Positions 6,375-8,239 of a DNA stretch of 8,239 nt are shown here, piece after piece (position 1 is the stretch's first letter; each line of letters opens with the position of its first letter). The position numbers were made by a program, and so were the translations under genes. Origin of the DNA: Firmicutes bacterium UBA1440 (lineage in GTDB: Bacteria > Bacillota > Clostridia > Peptostreptococcales > Anaerovoracaceae). Location: assembly GCA_002329565.1 (NCBI GenBank), contig DCTM01000034.1:80595-88833 (forward strand), given 5' to 3'. The notes under the pieces are model-generated. The model was not told the DNA's origin. It was given only the letters and a program-made list of their open reading frames with translations, and searched no databases.

Positions 6375-7086
6375 CCAAAACTTTTTTTTCTATGCGTGAG
6401 ACCTGTACCTGAGAAATGCCTATCGAGGCAGCGATCTGCTGCTGCGTCATATCGTAAAAATAGCGCATCACGATTACGGCACGTTCCCGTTCGGGCAATT
6501 CGCCGATTTTTCCTTTTAAATAGATGGAATTCAGACGTTTGTTCTCTTCTTCGATATAATCGTTTCCCGAAAAACTGCTCTCGGGCAGCGGTTTTTCGTC
6601 ATTGTCGAGACTGTCGGGCATGACAGCCTCCGTTGCTTCCATGATTTCCAACAGCCGTTCTGAGGAAATTCCTGTGATTTTCTCCAGCTCAGACAGCTTC
6701 GGATGGCAGCCGTTCTCATTGTAATATTCATCACTCGCCCGCCTCACGACGGCTATCTCCTGCTTCAGTTGCCTGCTCATCTTGATTCGGCCGTCGTCCC
6801 TGATGTAACGCTTGATTTCGCCCATGATCATCGGGACCGCATAGGTCGAAAACATCACATCAAACGAGATGTCAAATTTATCGATCGCCTTCAGCAGCCC
6901 TATGAAGCCGATCTGCATCAAGTCGTCGAGCTCATAACCCCTGCTTATAAATCTTACCGCTATGCTTTTCACAAGCCCCGTATTATCCTCTATGAGCTTT
7001 TCCTTGGCCCACATATGCCCTTCCGCGGCCTGTCTGATTAATTCGTATGTATCTTCTTTTGGGGGAGCCTTGTAGCTACAAGCCAC
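6346..7086 (-). CDS. sigF: RNA polymerase sporulation sigma factor F
   Basis: The protein is 246 residues (B. subtilis 255). Region 2 spans about 33-102 and includes DDLMQIGFIGLLKAIDKFD (54-72, core binding) and STYAVPMIMGEIKRYIRDDG (80-99, -10 recognition). Region 3 follows at about 103-175. Region 4 (about 185-242) has the helix-turn-helix TQQQIAASIGISQVQVSRIE (214-233). Sigma-F is the first forespore-specific sigma factor and is held inactive by SpoIIAB. Sigma-F and sigma-G are hard to tell apart by sequence, but its place after spoIIAA-spoIIAB settles the call. The start is GTG 7086, eleven bases inside spoIIAB. No good ribosome site is seen, which suggests translation coupled to spoIIAB. 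An ATG at residue 25 would cut conserved sequence. The gene ends at a terminator shared with the Nudix gene. Confidence 0.96.
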   Translation of the reverse strand: MACSYKAPPKEDTYELIRQAAEGHMWAKEKLIEDNTGLVKSIAVRFISRGYELDDLMQIGFIGLLKAIDKFDISFDVMFSTYAVPMIMGEIKRYIRDDGRIKMSRQLKQEIAVVRRASDEYYNENGCHPKLSELEKITGISSERLLEIMEATEAVMPDSLDNDEKPLPESSFSGNDYIEEENKRLNSIYLKGKIGELPERERAVIVMRYFYDMTQQQIAASIGISQVQVSRIEKKVLEKFRNEIAE

Positions 7087-7516
7087 AGCTCAGATCCAGC
7101 GTCTTAATAAGGGTTACCCGAGTTCCCTTGTCCTTTTCCGATTCCACGACGACCTTATCCATGAAGCTCTCCATAATAGCAAAACCCATTCCGGATCGTT
7201 CTTCAACCGCTGCCGTCGTGAACAACGGTGCACGTGCCGCAGTAATGTCTTCTATACCGATTCCGTAGTCCTCTACGACGATGGTGACGGTGCCTTTTTC
7301 GCTTGACCACAGTTCCATTCGGATCAGTCCTTTCCCCGAGGCTCCGTACGCGTGTATGACCGCATTGCTGACTGCTTCCGAAACGGCGGTTTTTATTTCC
7401 GTAACTTCTTCTACAGTCGGATCGAACGGAGCCGTAAAAGCGGCTGCAACCATTCTGGCAAATTTCTCGTTTTCCGGAATAGCGATAAACTCCACGGTAA
7501 CCGCATTATCTTTCAT
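7076..7516 (-). CDS. spoIIAB: Anti-sigma-F factor and serine kinase SpoIIAB
   Basis: The protein is 146 residues from ATG 7516, the family length. It is a GHKL-fold kinase. The N-box is EAVSNAVIHAY with Glu47 (general base) and Asn51 (magnesium). The G1 box is EDYGIGI with Asp83 for adenine. APLFTT and EERSGMGFAIMESF form the ATP lid and G2 box (about 96-118). SpoIIAB binds sigma-F in the predivisional cell and phosphorylates SpoIIAA. ATG 7516 gives an N-terminus (MKDNAVTVEF) that lines up with known SpoIIAB and has GAGG eight bases upstream. A GTG at 7525 with AAGGAG four bases ahead would add only three residues. The gene overlaps the end of spoIIAA and the start of sigF by eleven bases each. 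Confidence 0.96.
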   Translation of the reverse strand: MKDNAVTVEFIAIPENEKFARMVAAAFTAPFDPTVEEVTEIKTAVSEAVSNAVIHAYGASGKGLIRMELWSSEKGTVTIVVEDYGIGIEDITAARAPLFTTAAVEERSGMGFAIMESFMDKVVVESEKDKGTRVTLIKTLDLSCGL

Positions 7517-7868
7517 CCTCTTCACCTCGCTCCTTTATGAGTCGCATCGCGCTTTCCCTGTCATCCGCTTCTGCGATAATCGTAAAAATACCTGCCATTT
7601 CGAGAATCTTTCTCATATATGGAGAACAGCCGCACAGCACTATGCGGCCGCCTTTTTCTTTTACCTTATTGTATCTGCCCATTATCATACCTATGCCGGA
7701 GCTGTCCGCAAAGTCCACTCCGGAGAAGTCGAGTACCAGATGCTTGGCTCTATATACTTCCATAGCGTGATCGATATCGGTGCGCGCGCACACGGCCGAA
7801 TGGTGATCCAGTTCACCATTGAGAATCGCGGCGATGATATCATCAGACAATTCAAATTCTATCTGCAT
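7506..7868 (-). CDS. spoIIAA: Anti-anti-sigma-F factor SpoIIAA
   Basis: This 120-residue STAS-domain protein (B. subtilis 117) has GELDHHSAV at about 18-26, HLVLDFSGVDFADSSGIGMI at 43-62 and the GRYNKVKEKGG helix. Ser56, the first serine of DSSGIG, matches the residue that SpoIIAB phosphorylates and SpoIIE dephosphorylates. Dephosphorylated SpoIIAA attacks the SpoIIAB-sigma-F complex and frees sigma-F in the forespore. A GGGGG ribosome site lies close before ATG 7868, and a sigma-H-like promoter lies just upstream. It is the first gene of spoIIAA-spoIIAB-sigF. The tail RGEEDER is more charged than in Bacillus, and its codons overlap the spoIIAB start. Confidence 0.97.
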   Translation of the reverse strand: MQIEFELSDDIIAAILNGELDHHSAVCARTDIDHAMEVYRAKHLVLDFSGVDFADSSGIGMIMGRYNKVKEKGGRIVLCGCSPYMRKILEMAGIFTIIAEADDRESAMRLIKERGEEDER

Positions 7869-7889
7869 AAAAATACCCCCTTTTTTCCA

Positions 7890-7919
7890 TTATACAGCGC
7901 CTTGCGGGGCTTGTCCTTA
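7890..7919 (-). promoter_or_regulatory. Sigma-H-like promoter of the spoIIA operon
   Basis: On the minus strand TAAGGACAA (7919-7911) and GCTGTATAA (7898-7890) lie 12 bases apart. They match the sigma-H pattern RNAGGAWWW-N12-RNNGAATWW at seven of nine and eight of nine positions. Known sigma-H control of spoIIA agrees. The same stretch also reads as AGGACA, 17 bases, TATAAT, so sigma-A might use it as well. The leader to ATG 7868 would be very short, about 15 bases. Confidence 0.65.
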
Positions 7920-7956
7920 AGAAAAAAAGGGGAAACGATTCTATTTTTGTCGATTT

Positions 7957-8239
7957 CTATTCGGGATTGATGACTATGGTCTCCTTATCGACCATAACGC
8001 CCGCAATCAAGGCTTCAACGTCCAGCCGGCTCTCCGACTCCAGAATCCGCTGCAGACGCGGTTTTGTCAACGGATGCTTCGGGAGGAAGACCGTGCAGCA
8101 ATCCTCATACGGCAGAATAGACGTTTCATAGGTGCCGATTTCCTTGGCTTTTTCCATGATGTCGACCTTGTCCATTGCGATCAGCGGACGCATGACCGGC
8201 AGTTGCACCGCTTGGTCGGTCACCACAAGCGCCTCGGCC
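7957..8239 (-). CDS. thiI: tRNA 4-thiouridine synthase ThiI, C-terminal part, 5' end beyond window
   Basis: Only the last 93 or so codons are in the window; the frame runs open through the right edge. The visible part belongs to the ATP-pyrophosphatase domain: LPVMRPLIAMDKVDIMEKAKEIGTYE, then SILPYEDCCTVFLPKHPLTKP, the block typical of Gram-positive ThiI. The protein ends NPE shortly afterwards, so it has no C-terminal rhodanese domain, as in Bacillus. ThiI makes 4-thiouridine at position 8 of tRNA and in some species supplies sulfur for thiamine. A GTG at 8226 is an internal codon, not the start. The stop lies 37 bases before the spoIIA promoter. A CCCC plus T-run follows the stop, but I see no stable stem. 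Confidence 0.92.
   Translation of the reverse strand, partial: AEALVVTDQAVQLPVMRPLIAMDKVDIMEKAKEIGTYETSILPYEDCCTVFLPKHPLTKPRLQRILESESRLDVEALIAGVMVDKETIVINPE

Noticed and set aside
7921..7956. Terminator after thiI, suggested by CCCC followed by a T-run
   Set aside because: No stable inverted repeat precedes the T-run; the region only has an imperfect direct repeat (AATAGAAATCG and AATAGAATCG).
7281..7970. Plus-strand ORF of 229 codons opposite spoIIAB and spoIIAA
   Set aside because: It is antisense to two certain genes and its protein has no recognisable domain; the length results from codon bias on the other strand.
8221..8239. Possible internal deletion in ThiI, because AEALV seemed to run directly into VTDQAVQLPV without the expected GESLGQVASQT block
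   Set aside because: The five visible residues fit equally well as the end of that block (a SQT-AEALVVTD arrangement), so the missing part is simply beyond the right edge.

Overview
The window comes from an endospore-forming Firmicute, most likely an anaerobic member of the Clostridia. The evidence is a complete spoIIAA-spoIIAB-sigF operon, a three-gene spoVAC-spoVAD-spoVAE operon of the reduced clostridial type (no spoVAA, spoVAB or spoVAF is present), Gram-positive style Shine-Dalgarno sites, a lipoprotein signal peptide and moderate GC. I cannot name the genus from the sequence alone.

Layout, left to right. (1) Positions 1-2915, all on the minus strand: a candidate cell-surface acylation cluster. 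In transcription order it holds a 57-residue single-span membrane protein (2915-2742), a membrane-anchored SGNH/GDSL hydrolase (2624-1890), a DUF4358-like lipoprotein (1877-1389) and an almost complete MBOAT O-acyltransferase (1359 to beyond the left edge). A near-consensus sigma-A promoter (3082-3054) lies about 140 bases before the first gene. (2) Positions 3144-5102, minus strand: spoVAC-spoVAD-spoVAE, the forespore inner-membrane machinery that moves Ca-dipicolinate, with a sigma-G-like promoter upstream and a strong intrinsic terminator downstream. (3) Positions 5218-6345, plus strand: maf (nucleoside triphosphate pyrophosphatase) and a Nudix hydrolase, divergent from spoVA and convergent with sigF. 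(4) Positions 6346-7919, minus strand: spoIIAA-spoIIAB-sigF behind a sigma-H-like promoter. (5) Positions 7957-8239, minus strand: the C-terminal end of ThiI, cut by the right edge.

How the genes work together. Early in sporulation sigma-H would transcribe spoIIA. SpoIIAB holds sigma-F inactive until dephosphorylated SpoIIAA releases it in the forespore. The sigma-F cascade leads to sigma-G, which would switch on the spoVA operon so that the spore can take up and later release dipicolinate. In Bacillus subtilis the spoVA operon lies directly downstream of spoIIA; here the same neighbourhood is split by the oppositely oriented maf-Nudix pair. The sigF and Nudix genes meet tail to tail, and their last codons together form a terminator hairpin.

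The least characterised part is the left-hand cluster. The MBOAT and SGNH proteins have intact catalytic residues and resemble the membrane plus extracytoplasmic partner pairs of polysaccharide O-acetylation systems. The substrate, the role of the lipoprotein and the role of the 57-residue protein are unknown.
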